64,000 nucleotides of DNA from Adiantum capillus-veneris (taxonomy: Eukaryota > Streptophyta > Polypodiopsida > Polypodiales > Pteridaceae). The stretch is taken from assembly GCA_014529385.2 (NCBI GenBank), contig CM043964.1, positions 2,146,997-2,210,996 of the forward strand. The letters are read 5' to 3'. This document shows positions 21,443-32,421 of the stretch, in pieces; positions within the stretch are counted from its first letter, which is position 1; each line of letters opens with the position of its first letter. Position numbers and translations under genes: made by a program. The notes under the pieces were generated by a model. That model saw nothing but the letters and a program-made list of their open reading frames with translations. It was not told where the DNA came from and did no database searches.

Positions 21443-23505
21443 ACTTAGAAATGCAATTTATCACAAATCCAATCACTCACCTGGCGAGGGATCAGTTTCC
21501 GCACAACTTCTTGCCTTGCCGCTGAATATACTTGTACACAAGCGTTTAATTTCGGCAATAAAATCAAAGCATTTAACTGTTAGAGGTGGTCTTAGTAATG
21601 ATTGGTATAATTGGAGAGTTAACCTCAACCACTACTGTACTCTATACACTTTGGATGTTTCATGATTAGGTTTGCTAATCTGGAGCTGTACTTTACTCGA
21701 GTGTTTATCAGTTTAGAGGTAAAGTCTTAATTCCGTCTTTGCTCCGTCAAAAGGTCAAACAAGGTCCAATTTCACTTGTGAAAGAAGTTCTGGAACTCTT
21801 AAGTCAATTGGAACATCACTCTATGTCCACAGTCAGATTTTGAATTCAATAAGCCACTGTAGACATCCTACGCGTAGCATGTCTACCTGCTCTGTTTTGG
21901 CTGAAATTTGCACTATAGATTCCCCTTGATGTGCTGAGTCCACAGCTGTTCTCACTTTTTGATTTGGACACCTATAAGCTGGTCAACTGATCAGAAATCC
22001 GTTCCAGCAGCTTGATGTTGGTCTGACCAGTCAAATCAACTTCAATTTGGACCAAAATTGACTAGGAGGCTTGCCTAAGGCTATACAACACCTTGCTATG
22101 TCCACAATCACATTTTGACTTCAATATCATGCCTTAGATATACTACGCATAGCATGTCTAACTGCTCAAAATTGCTCCAAATTCAAACCACAGACTCCTC
22201 TTAAGGTGCTGATCACTCTGGTATGCTCAAAGTTGGATTTGGAGTGCTAAATCATTGTGAACACATCCTACGCGTAGGATGTCTAAGTGCTCTGTTTCAG
22301 TCCAAACTTGAGCCACAGCTTCCCCTTGATGTCAGCAACCCAATGCTATGCTTAGATTTTAGTTTGGATTCAAAAGACTCCAAATTTAGCTATTCTAGCC
22401 TTTTTCAGTAAAAAATGCTAAAGTCTGCTTAAAACCCAATTTTCTCACCCAATTGAGATGAAACCTTTCTCATGCACTCAATAAATCATGTAGATCATGC
22501 TCATGAAGACATCCTATGGTTTTGGTCTTAAAATAAAGCCTTGGGAACAATTTGGGTAAGATGTCTGGAAAATTCCGTTCTTTTGGCCTTATCCTGTCAA
22601 GATATGGTCAAGTTCCCCCTTCCAGATGAAAATAGGGTAATTGCTACCTTCTAGACACACTAGTCAACTCAGATTTTCAAAAATGATCACCAGAACACCC
22701 TGGAGACATCCTACGCATAGGATGTCTACTGCCCCTTTTCTCAGACTAAAGTGCTACTTTGCCTTCCCTATGCTCCCAAAAAGTGCCAATATGCCTTACA
22801 AGTGTAAAAATATGCAAATTTCTCTCAATTTAAACCTTTTTTGAACTTTTACGTTTTTTGAGTCCGCCTTTTAGCTTTTGGGCAATCCAATAAGGGAAAA
22901 ACACTCAAGTCTACATGTTACTAGGGTGAAACCCACCCTCTGAACACACAGGTGACCTCAGTTTCCCCAAATTCCCTGCTAAAACCCCCCTGGAGACATG
23001 CTATGCATAGGATGTCTACTGTCTTAAAATTTAATTTTTTCTGACAGAAGTACTCCCTATGCTCTGCAGCTCTCTCAGAATTACTCACAGAAACTTTGAA
23101 CTTCAATTCAGCTTCTAAACACTCTTTTCCGTCTTTTACAGCTCTTTGATGAGCCTAACAACAAATATAACATGCATGAAGTGCTCCAGATCATAAATCA
23201 TGATGTTCTACTTACCCTACTCCTACTCATCATGTGAGATGGTGATTTTGGTGTCTGGGTTGCTTCCTGGCCTCTCCGGACTCTCAAGCTATCCTTTCAC
23301 CGCCTCTACCACTCCAACTCCTACTCTCCTACCTAATACTACCTAAGTCGAAGGATCTAGGCCAGACACTCGCTCCCTAGACTCCTCCTAAGACCTAGAG
23401 AGTCCACCACCCTCTGATCCTATCTAAATGTAAAACAAGACTCTGGCAAGCTAGATAATCCCTATCCTCAAGGACTAATCTCGGTCACCTACCTAGGGTT
23501 TTCGT
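21443..23505 (-). other. leader (5' UTR) of A with five palindrome modules
   Basis: About 2.06 kb between PBS and gag with no convincing coding sequence. Palindromes of the GACATCCTACG type are centred at 21872.5, 22147.5, 22272.5, 22715.5 and 23005.5 (spacings 275, 125, 443, 290). Centres read ACGCGT or its CpG-transition forms ACGCAT and ATGCAT. Confidence 0.8.
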
Positions 23506-23522
23506 CCCTGGCAACGGCGCCA
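23506..23522 (-). other. primer binding site of A
   Basis: Minus-strand TGGCGCCGTTGCCAGGGA, one mismatch from the tRNA-Asp type, one base from the LTR end. Confidence 0.85.
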
Positions 23523-23523
23523 A

Positions 23524-24445
23524 TGTTGGCGGATACGCCGTGATGGATGTCAGCACAGCGAGAACTCACCTAACAAGATTTGTCAGCTAAGGACGAAGCT
23601 CGACCCGCAGGCGCGTGGAAGCAAGCATAGGGTGTCAACCTACACTCGACCAACTATTGACTACGTATACTTCCTATGGAGGAAGTAGTCAATAGTCGGT
23701 CTCGAAACGCTACGGAACTTGAGGGAAATCCTATTAACACCAATAGGTCGCTCTCCCTAAGGTCCATGAACCAAAACTTCAACCCTAAACACCCGGTGCA
23801 AAATCACGTAGGATGTCTGGTCGAAATTTACAGGTCGACGTTTCTGAAAACTAAAGTGCCTAATGTGTAGCTCTACTCATTGCAAATACGTGGATATGTT
23901 GAAATGCAAAAACGGACAACGTATGCTCACCAAATCACCAGATATAGCTCGTGGGTCGATCTCGCAAAGCCAGGCCGTACACTTGCAATGTAGGTGTATG
24001 GCGCGTACACCTGCAATGTAGGTGTACGGCCGTACACTTGCAATGTAGGTGTTGGCACGTAGCTCTCTTTTGGGGCAAAACGCTGCACTTCTCCGCACTT
24101 GATTCCGACCATCAGTGTGCGTGTAGCGTCAAGATAAAACTCACTCTCTCTTGTACACAGAGTACACTCAACTCACACAGACAAAAACTTATAAAAATGA
24201 CAAAAGATTTTTTGTATTAAGGTCAAAAGTGGTATAAATACCTTACAGTCTTGAACCCTAATGTTCCAATTTAACCATTTACTAAGTCTAAATGTCAAAA
24301 ATGGGATACAATTTGGAAGCTTCTGCAAGCCCCACTACTTACAAAGGTGAAATGAAGGTTTCTTCTCAATTAAGGAATGATTTACAAAGGAAATTAGTAT
24401 TCCGCTGGGCAATCATCCTCCGTTGGGTGTGTCCAGCCGCTAACA
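23524..24445 (-). repeat. 5' LTR of A
   Basis: 922 bp, homologous to 7894-8824. Differences include CpG-type transitions near the end, loss of about 100 bp replaced by an inverted copy of neighbouring sequence (23648-23700), and three copies instead of one of a hairpin repeat at about 23970-24055. A TATA-like GGTATTTATACC lies at about 24231. Confidence 0.9.
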
Positions 24446-25560
24446 ATCTCCATTTTGTTCACCTGTGTTATTAGTGCAAAAGAATGACGGCACATATCAT
24501 ATGTGTGTCGACTGTAGAGCACTAAATAGGATCACTATCAAAAATAGGTTTCCAGTTCCACGGGTAGAAGACCTATTTGATAAGCTACAAGGGTCGACCT
24601 ACTTCTGTAGGATTGACCTAAAAAGTGGCTACCATCAAATAAGGATAGTTGATCAACACATTGTAAAGACTGCATTTCTCACCACGTTTGGTCTTTATGA
24701 ATACATTGTCATGCCTTTTGGTTTGACCAATGCACCAACCACATTTAACCACTTGATGGAGAAGCTATTCAAGCCTCACCGAACCTTTACTGGAGTGTTC
24801 TTTACTAGACAAACACAAGCAACACCTCCAGGTAATATTTCAAGTCTTACGAGAGAATAAAATTTATATTAATCGAAAGAAAAGTGAGTTTTTCTTACAA
24901 GAGATTCAGTATTTAGGTCACATTATCTCTCAAGATGGCATCCAAATGGATCCATCAAAGCTAGAGGTAATAAAAGGATGGCCTAATCCAAGGAATCTTC
25001 ATGAACTAAGAAGCTTTATAGGTAAGTGTGCATACTATAGACACTTCATAGAAAAGTTCTCACAAATTGCGGGACCATTACATGACCTAACAAAGAAAAA
25101 CGTTAGGTATACATGGTCTGCCAAGGAGAAAAATGCTTTCGAAAATCTTATCTCTCAACCTGTGATTACACTGTCGGATCTCTCAAAGCCATTTGAGGTC
25201 CAATGTGACACTTGGTGATTGTCTTGGAGCTGTTTTTCTCCAAGAAGGGAACGCCATAGCCTACAAAAGTCGAAGGCTCGACCCTGTTGAGCAAGATCTA
25301 GGCATATATGAAAAGGAACTCCTCGCAGTTCTACATGCCTTAGACTCTTAGAAGCACTATTTACTGGGGACTCCTTTCATTCTGCGGATGAATCACCAAA
25401 GCCTTAAGTACTTCATGACGCAGACCAAGCTCTCCGACAAACAAATGAGGTGGGAAAATTTCCTTTTGCAATTTCATTTTCATATTGCTCACATTGCTGG
25501 CAAGCATAATCAAGTAGCCGATGCACTCTCAAGACGGCCAAGAGTGAATGGGTTTCCATA
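24446..25560 (+). pseudogene. G reverse transcriptase and RNase H
   Basis: RT motifs CSPVLLVQKNDGTY, CVDCRALNRITI, RIDLKSGYHQIRI and MPFGLTNAPTTFNHLM are clear. The expected Y-x-D-D catalytic box is missing: the frame jumps near 24790-24815 to the following HLQVIFQVLRENK segment, so a small deletion removed the active site. Then come YLGHIISQDGI, the connection domain and a decayed RNase H (KELLAVLHAL ... HNQVADALSRR). It cannot be catalytic. Confidence 0.87.
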
Positions 25561-25639
25561 GCAACTCACAATGATCTATTTTCTATGATAGATGAGTATG
25601 CTATTGATCCCGATTTTAGAGATGTGATTTCAACCCTTG

Positions 25640-26880
25640 CATTAGGGAGAAAGAGGAACCATTTACCTTACAAGATGGTTATCTTCTCTATGGCACTAGA
25701 CTATGCATTACTAACTCACTATGTGAGAAGTAATGTATGAATCTCATGCTCCCCCTTATGCGGGGCATAGAGGGATTCAGTCTACCCTAAAAGGGATTGA
25801 AACATATTTCTATTGGCCTGCCATGAAAGCAAACAGACAAGAGTATGTTTCTAAATGTGTGGTATGCCAAAAGACGAAGTTTGATAGAGGGAAGCAACTT
25901 GAATTGCTTCAACCTTTGCCAATCCCTAATTCACCATGGGAGAGCATATCCATGGATTTTATTTTTGGATTGCCTAAGTCTATCCATGGGAATACGAAAA
26001 TATGGACAATAGTAGATAGGTTCAGCAAACAAGCTCATTTTATACCTGTCAAAAAGACTATGAAAGCCCATCAAATAGCAACCCTCTTCATATCCCAAAT
26101 CTTCAAGTACCATGGCTTGCCAATATCCATAGTGTCGAATAGAGATCCTAGAATGACCAATAATTTCAGGAAGAGTCTCTTTGAGAATTTAGGCACAAGG
26201 CTAAACTTCTCTTCGGCCTATCACCCGCAAACGGATGGCCAAAGTGAAATATATAACCTAACAATTCTTGATCTACTAAAAGCCTATGTAATGGAAGTAG
26301 ATCAAAGGTCCCAATGGGAGAAGTACTTATCCTTGGTGGAGTATGCCTACAATAATATTGTACATACCTCCACGAGAAAAGCACAATCCCCTGCTACTTA
26401 AGGTACATGGGAAGATCTTCGCTGCAGATGAGTATAGCCGAGACCTACAAGAATCTTTCCAAAAGATTAAGGATGCTATCTCTGTCTCATAGTAAAGGCA
26501 AAAGGCTGCTGTTGATAAGCACAGAAGAGCCCAACCATTTAAAGAAAAGGATTGGGTCTTGCTTAAATTTCCCAAGGCTCGATTAAGGTACACGACGGGC
26601 AAGAATCCTATGGGACACCAAAAGTACTATGCTTAGTTAGCAAAAAGGTACTATGGTCCCTTCCAGATTCTTAGACCAATCAATGAGATGGCCTATCAAC
26701 TCAAGTTCCCCAATCATTGGCTCATACACAATGCTTTTCATGTGAGCCTACTAAAGCCGTACAAAGGAGAGCCACCTCAAGAACCAACTATTGAAGACCC
26801 ACCAGAGATCGAGGACCAAGAAGAGATGTTGCAGCTCGAATCCATTCTCTGACATGAAGACAAGATATTAAGAGGCGGTG
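25640..26880 (+). pseudogene. G integrase and chromodomain-like tail
   Basis: HHCC finger (H...GH...CVVCQK) at 25740-25870, then the core with the first Asp in SMDFIFGLPKS. The second catalytic Asp is replaced by Asn (SNRDPR instead of SDRD). The Glu lies in TDGQSE. The tail has [27 protein letters not shown] and EMLQLESIL ... HEDKILRGG, the start of a chromodomain typical of chromoviruses. It is broken by stops and shifts after 26400. Confidence 0.85.
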
Positions 26881-26890
26881 GAGAGGGGGA

Positions 26891-27830
26891 ATGGGGGAAC
26901 ACGCCCAGCACAAATAAAAAAGCCTCTCTATAGCTCAGGGTATCCACAACACCCCTATCCTCTCAGAAAACACCTTCAAAGAAACAATCAACACTAGCAG
27001 ACCACTGTCTGCTCAATTGCCACTGCTCACACACTCTACAAACCACCACACAAGATACACCTACTATTGCTGCCTGTCTCCACCCTTACACACGCACACA
27101 ACCACTCAATCTCACTCTCTCACTCAAAACACCATCGATCGGGGGGGGGGCACACACATCCACACAACCGGCACCGAGGAGAAACATGAAAGCAAGAGAA
27201 AGAGAAGGGGGGAAGGGGAAACAACAGCACGGGAGGCAACTGTGGCTTGATTGCACTTCAGAAAACATATACACCGACTTGGAATGCCATCACCATGGCC
27301 ATTTTCAAGCAAAAGTTACAAAGGGGCTAGCTTGCTAAAGAACTCCACTTTGCAGGCTTCAAACGACACACCCAAAGGCCAAGAAAAAGCCCCAAATTTG
27401 ATTCATTTTTGACTTTTATAGGGGGGGCCTTTAATTTGGGAATTTTACAATTTAATTGGTCCATCTGGCATCTTGAATTGGCAAATTTTGGGAAAGGAGC
27501 ACCGCTTTGCTCTATCTCTTTCTTCTTCACTCTTTACACTTGGGGGGAGGGCCATTAGCGATGTCGCTATTCCCCGTGGGTATTTTTTATTTATTTTTAT
27601 CTTTTATCCTTCATTTTTTACCCTTATAGCCTCAACTTTATACAACACAATTGGCTTGACTTTGACTTATCCTCTCTATCCGACTCCTCTTGCTCCCTTT
27701 TGGCCTTGGCCTACTTGGCCTTGCTTTGGTTTATCTTGCCCCAACTGGTCCTTCGGACTTTTACTCATCCCATTTGGCCTTCACTTTGGCCGCCCTTGGA
27801 TTTGCTTCACATTCTTGTCCGCCCTCGGGC

Positions 27831-27889
<59 letters not shown>

Positions 27890-28274
27890 CTCGCTGTGGG
27901 ACTTTCCTCTTACTTGAGGGGGGAGGCAATAGCGATGTCGCTATTGCCCCCTTCTCTCTTCTTCAAAAATTCGGGCCGCGGGACCGCCGTCTTAGTGGCC
28001 ACGTCATCTACCGACAACACACCAACGCGGGCGCGCGCCTCCTGCGCCGCCACGCCTCGCCAATTGTCACCAAAACCGGCCATTCTCCGCGTGCGCAGCG
28101 TCGGAAGCGCTCACTACCATAGCTCACAAGCTCAAGGAGCTCCTCTCTCTCCTTCTCATGCTAATGAAGGGGCTCACGCCCTAGTACATAACCCCAAACA
28201 TCCTAGCCCTGTTGTGCGCATACGGGATTACTCCGGCGCCACGTGGCGGAAGCGCAGAGCTTTGGCCTTTTAAG
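26891..28274. other. unassigned region with CT tract, GC-rich block and two palindromes
   Basis: No coding sequence recognised. Contains a G run at about 27142-27151, (CT)n at 27837-27888 and a CpG-rich block at 27975-28260. Two inverted repeats with arms related to GGCAATAGCGA lie at 27552-27573 and 27925-27948 (the latter has perfect 11 bp arms around TG). It may include the 3' LTR of G or another element. Confidence 0.4.
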
Positions 28275-28926
28275 GCCTGATCGTTTGGCCCTCCTACAAG
28301 AATATGAGCGATGCACATGAGCTAATAGACGAGGTGTTGGCAGGGCACTTGCGAGCCTTTGCAAATATAGCTCATTTACATGCTAAGCATAAGATGTGGT
28401 TAACATCCATGTAGGGATGCCATAACAGTTTAGCCTTCTGTACTAAATATACAATAGGAATACCTATCCAATTTTGTCAAGGCTCTCTTATGTTGTTCAT
28501 ACTGAAATCTTATACTGTCATCTTGTATTGTATATAGAGACATTTTTTACTGGCCTCTTGCTTGAAGTATGTATGTCCTTCCATGCGGAATCAGATTAGC
28601 AACTGAGCTTTTTCTTATTTTGTCACCAGATAAGTGAGTTTCTGGTAGTCTGTCAGACTCGAAGTTTGTATTTGTCAACAAAGCACAAAACACACTTTTA
28701 CAGGCCATCTTATAGTTTGTATTGTTGGAGTATTTATCAAATCTTTAATTTTGTGCTCTCTTTTGGGCAAGGGTTGTTCTTGAAGGTTCTAGCGAGATGT
28801 ACTTTTGGTGATACAAAAGGGAATAGGCTCTTTTTTTTTAGAGAGAGAGAGAGAGAGAAGCAAACCTTAGCCTGCTGACAAGGTGGCTGTGTTGAGTGTC
28901 CACCCTTTTGCCTTGTGATCATCCTC
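28275..28926 (+). repeat. left arm of 1.3 kb inverted repeat
   Basis: This 650 bp arm is the reverse complement of 28957-29618 at roughly 90 per cent identity by eye. It includes coding-like sequence at its outer end (WPSYKNMSDAHELIDEVLAGHLRAF, plus strand, in two parts) that matches the C-terminal end of the minus-strand gene in the other arm. Confidence 0.88.
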
Positions 28927-28956
28927 TATGCCTTTTTTATTGTTTTTTTATTGGAG

Positions 28957-29618
28957 GAGGATGATCACAGGACAGAAGGGCAGACACTCAACACAGCCAC
29001 CTTGTGAGCTGGCCAGGGTTTGCTTCTCTCTCTCTTTTTGAAAAAAAAGGGCATATTCTCTTTTGTATCACCAAAAGTACATCTCGCTAGAACCTTCAAA
29101 ACAACCCTTGCCAAAAAGAGAGCAAAAAATTAAAGGTTTGATAAATACTCCAACAATACAAACTATACGATGGCTTGTAAAAGTCTGTTTTGTGCTTTGT
29201 TGACAAATACAAACTTCGAGTCTGACAGACTAACTGAAACTCACTTATCTGGTGACAAAATAAGAAAAAACTCAGTTGCTAATCTGATTCCGCATGAAAG
29301 GACATACAAAGAGGCTAGTAAAAAATGTCTTTTCATACAATACAAGATGACAGTATAAGATTTCAGTACGAACAACATAAGAGAGCCCTAACAAAATTGG
29401 ATGGGTATCCCTGCTATATACTTAGTACAGAAGGCTAAACTGTTATGGCATCCCTACATGGATGTTAACCATATCTTATGCTTAGCATGTAAACGAGTTA
29501 TATTTGCAAAGGCTTGCACACGCCCTGTCAACACCTAGTCTATTAGCTCACGTGCATTACCTAGTCTATTAGCTCATGTGCATTGCTCATATTCTTGAAG
29601 GAGGGTGAAACGATCAAC
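28957..29618 (-). repeat. right arm of 1.3 kb inverted repeat
   Basis: Pairs with 28275-28926 across a 30 bp spacer (28927-28956). It contains a small tandem duplication (about 26 bp, around 29535-29575) absent from the other arm. A transcript crossing both arms could fold into a ~650 bp duplex. Confidence 0.88.
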
Positions 29619-29995
29619 CCTGTCTCCATAGACTCTTCATCCACATAGTAATACTGCCTTGTGGCGAGTAAGGGTCTTTCTACTTGGATGAATTTATAGA
29701 GTAACTTTGTGCACCGAGAATACTCTGCCTTGAGAGGGTGTGAATATGCATTGTTACATACGATGCCACTCTGTGTATTCTCCCCAATTATGAAACTTGT
29801 GAACCCATGCTCAGTAATGAGCTCATCATTGACTCTATAGGAGGCCCTTGAAGGGGTGTACATGATTTGCCCTGCAGTATTTTCCACCACTCTAACAAAT
29901 ATGTCAATTTCAACCTCTGTTGGCAAGCTCCTACTTGTTTTCCTCACCAGTGAGACAAAGCTTTGCCAAATCTTCCAATGGCTGAAAATACACAA
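29561..29995 (-). CDS. putative 3' exon of an unidentified host gene
   Basis: A 144-codon open frame with protein-like composition and no transposon motif: WKIWQSFVSLVRKTSR, VEIDIFVRVVENTAGQIMY, EHGFTSFIIGENTQSG, LKAEYSRCTKLLYKFIQ, ending SFKNMSNAHELID at 29561. A good 3' splice site (tgtgtattttcag, minus strand) lies at its upstream end (about 29985), and a 5' site (CACAG/GTAAGC) lies at about 30150, defining a possible 170-190 bp intron, though the phase across it is not settled. I do not recognise the family. Its 3' end lies inside the inverted repeat. Confidence 0.45.
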   Translation of the reverse strand: MCIFSHWKIWQSFVSLVRKTSRSLPTEVEIDIFVRVVENTAGQIMYTPSRASYRVNDELITEHGFTSFIIGENTQSGIVCNNAYSHPLKAEYSRCTKLLYKFIQVERPLLATRQYYYVDEESMETGLIVSPSFKNMSNAHELID

Positions 29996-30921
29996 AAGGA
30001 AGTTTCCTTACAAAAATCAGGAAAAAAAACTTTTTAGCACATTGCTCCAACTTCTCTTGTAAAAAATTGGCAAGAGAGATGTGCACAATGGATTCACTGT
30101 TATCGGAGATAGCTTTATGTGCTAATTTTACTTCATTGTGAAGCATGCTTACCTGTGCAGACAATTTAGTGAGAGAGAAATCCCATAGGATTGCTCTAGT
30201 ATTCCAGATAGCGTGGAAAGGTGAAAATCTTATGAACAGGAAATTTGTATGAGATGAGAACTTATTCTCAACACAACAAGATAGAGATCTCGTATAGAGT
30301 TTTCTCTATATCTTCGATTGGAAGAGGAAACGCCAAGCCCTAACCATCGCTGCTGAGCTACTCTTTCCATAGTCACATCATCACATTCCCCAGCCTGGGG
30401 TTCCATCATACGACAGACAGAGCTACTCCTTGCTCGTGATCAACCCTACCACCCTGATTGCTAAAGCTATTAGCGGTTTCTTCAAGCAAGCGCTGTGATT
30501 GCTTCCATTTAGGCAGGCATCGCTTCTCTGGATCAAGAGCGCAGCATGTGCGCGCGCATGTTTTGGGTGGGGGGAAAGAGACGAGGGGAGAGGGGGAATC
30601 TGATCTACTAAAAACAATTAGAAAAGCTCCCGGCAAAAGCCGTACATCGCCTATATTCAATTTTTTTTGGGAGAGCCCAGTTTACAATCTCAAATGCGAA
30701 TGGGAGACTAAATTGGTTTTACGTTCTCCGCAATGGCTTATCCAATAATACTCCTGTACGCCATAAGAGAATATACAAACACATTTTTTGGATGGCCACA
30801 AGCCACAATTTAACAAAGGTGTAGACACAGAACTACCAGGTCGTCTGCTTCATCTATTCCATGGGGATATGGTAGGCCCCAGACACAAACCTGAATATGG
30901 CAAGCTTCAAAACAGCTTATT

Positions 30922-31090
30922 GATGCAAAGAAGTAAGAAGACCCTATTTCATATGAGCCTTCGCTTGTCCCAAAAAACCTCCACTTACCTCAAGCACCGT
31001 CTTGCTATCGATGCAAAGAAGTGAGAAGACCCTATTTCTTATGAGCCTTCACTTGTCCAAACAAACCTCTACTTACCTCAAGCATGCTCG
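30922..31090. repeat. 88 bp tandem duplication within host-gene relic
   Basis: GATGCAAAGAAGT(A/G)AGAAGACC starts at 30922 and again at 31010. The copies run through TTACCTCAAGCA, so each carries a splice-donor-like site on the minus strand. Confidence 0.75.
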
Positions 31091-31175
31091 CCATTAAACC
31101 TTCCTGCCTATTAGCTAGTTCAGTGGCCTTGGTTGTATGTAGAATTATTGGGCAGAAAGACCTCGAACCCTCTTG
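31077..31175 (-). CDS. putative exon, same minus-strand host gene
   Basis: Open 33 codons, QEGSRSFCPIILHTTKAT then ELANRQEGLMASMLE, ending at GAG/GTAAGT (minus strand), a consensus 5' splice site. The upstream border ttcaaatag is a plausible 3' site. The donor region is copied in the adjacent 88 bp tandem duplication at 30922-31090. Unrecognised family. Confidence 0.4.
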
Positions 31176-31318
31176 CTATTTGAAATACAATGTCATGATC
31201 ACACATATCAGGATCATGAGCGCAAAAAAAGGCCTCATACGTTGCTCTGTTTGGCTCTATTCATGTAAAAAATGCAACCTTTGTGAGTTCATACAATTCA
31301 TTAGACGTACTTGACCTG

Positions 31319-31469
31319 TGAAAACATGCTGCCATGTTTCATGAGGCACTGAAGCACATTTCCATCCAAGATGAACGACCTAAGCTCCACCTCTGTCTTC
31401 TGTTTCAATCATCACTGGTCGAATGAGGCTTAAGGCACTTATTGGGAGAAGCTGTGTTATGGACTCTAC
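31319..31469 (-). pseudogene. putative exon, same minus-strand host gene, one stop
   Basis: Reads VESITQLLPISALSLIRPVM, IETEDRGGA, stop, VVHLGWKCASVPHETWQHVF. The stop is TAG, one C-to-T change from CAG. It ends near a CACAG/GTCAAG donor. The high coding quality on both sides of a single stop suggests a recently inactivated gene or an assembly error. Family not recognised. Confidence 0.4.
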
Positions 31470-31496
31470 CTACCAAGTTACAAATCAGCAAATACA

Positions 31497-31688
31497 CAAA
31501 AGAATCTGTTCCGCAAACACATGCTTCGTCGAATACCTCAAATGTATTACAGCTCAATGCTTCCTGTATATATTTCAATACTCTTGAGACACCTGGCCAG
31601 TGCAGATCGCATTCACTTTAACCACTCTTTCTTGTTCGGAAAATACACCAGACCCTGACAATTGCAGAAGGGCAGCTTCATCTAGCAA
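31497..31688 (-). CDS. putative upstream exons, same minus-strand host gene
   Basis: Two open stretches. One (31578-31688) reads LLDEAALLQLSGSGVFSEQE, RVVKVNAICTGQVSQEY. The other (31497-31563) reads EALSCNTFEVFDEACVCGTD. A short gap with a stop separates them. Composition is protein-like and unlike the retroelements. Exon borders are uncertain and no domain was recognised. Confidence 0.35.
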
Positions 31689-31799
31689 TCAGCTGTCATA
31701 CCTCGTCTGTCTTGCTTTGGGATCAAGTGGCTCAATGTCCCGATCATTGTCATCAGATCAGCCTTTCCATTTTCCGTCTCCTTTCCCTGTTCTTGATGT

Positions 31800-32381
31800 C
31801 TCTCATTGAGTGGCCATGTAACGACTATCAGGAGCACCTCCTTGATTTGATGTTGAGGAGTGGTTTGGGGATTATGCTTTTGTCTATGTGATTCTCGAGC
31901 AATCTTCTTCTGTTCCTACATTCATTCATGTTAAACAAAATACTCGGATACAGTATCATCCTTCTTTGACAACCATAAGTAATCGCCAAAAATGCTCAGA
32001 AAAACAGATGGTGTCACTTACCTCTTTCTAGAGTCATGACCCGTGAGATACCATGTCGATCAGAGATGCCTTGGGCTCTATGATCTGCTGGAGATTCAGC
32101 GACATCGAGCAGGGCTCCTCAAAGAGAGAGAGGCTTACAGCGCCAGCAGTGATTCTTCACTACAACAGCTTGCGATGGCAGCACCATGAGAAGAGGACAA
32201 TGGGCACCTGCTGACAATTTCGAGTACGTGAAAGAGATAAAGAGGGTCATACTCTAGACCCACAGCCACAGTACGTGAAAGAGTGAAAGAGGGTCATACT
32301 CTAGACCCACAGCCACAGCAGTCAATCTATTTATTTGCGCATATGTATATATATACTAGTGTGGCTGGCGGCCTTCGGCCG

Positions 32382-32421
<40 letters not shown>

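Larger units (their letters stand above)
7894..24445 (-). mobile_element. element A: 16.55 kb Athila-like Ty3/gypsy retrotransposon
   Basis: Complete from LTR to LTR on the minus strand: 5' LTR 23524-24445, tRNA-Asp-type PBS, 2 kb leader, gag, protease, RT, RNase H, integrase, spacer, a long extra reading frame, polypurine tract, 3' LTR 7894-8824. A five-base target duplication with one mismatch flanks it. The single RNase H, Asp-type PBS, large size and post-integrase frame fit the Athila lineage. Stops and frameshifts in gag-pol and CpG transitions between the LTRs show that it is an old copy. Confidence 0.9.
24446..26890 (+). mobile_element. element G, 3' part: chromovirus-like pol
   Basis: Resumes the RT of G directly after the target duplication, followed by RNase H, integrase and a chromodomain-like tail, then a purine-rich tract (about 26874-26896). 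The 3' LTR could not be delimited. Confidence 0.85.

Noticed and set aside
12542-23017. Palindromes as simple CAMTA (CGCG box) sites
   Set aside because: ACGCGT fits the box, but the TCGCGA centre in element C does not, and the long conserved symmetry is not needed for that factor. Kept only as an alternative.
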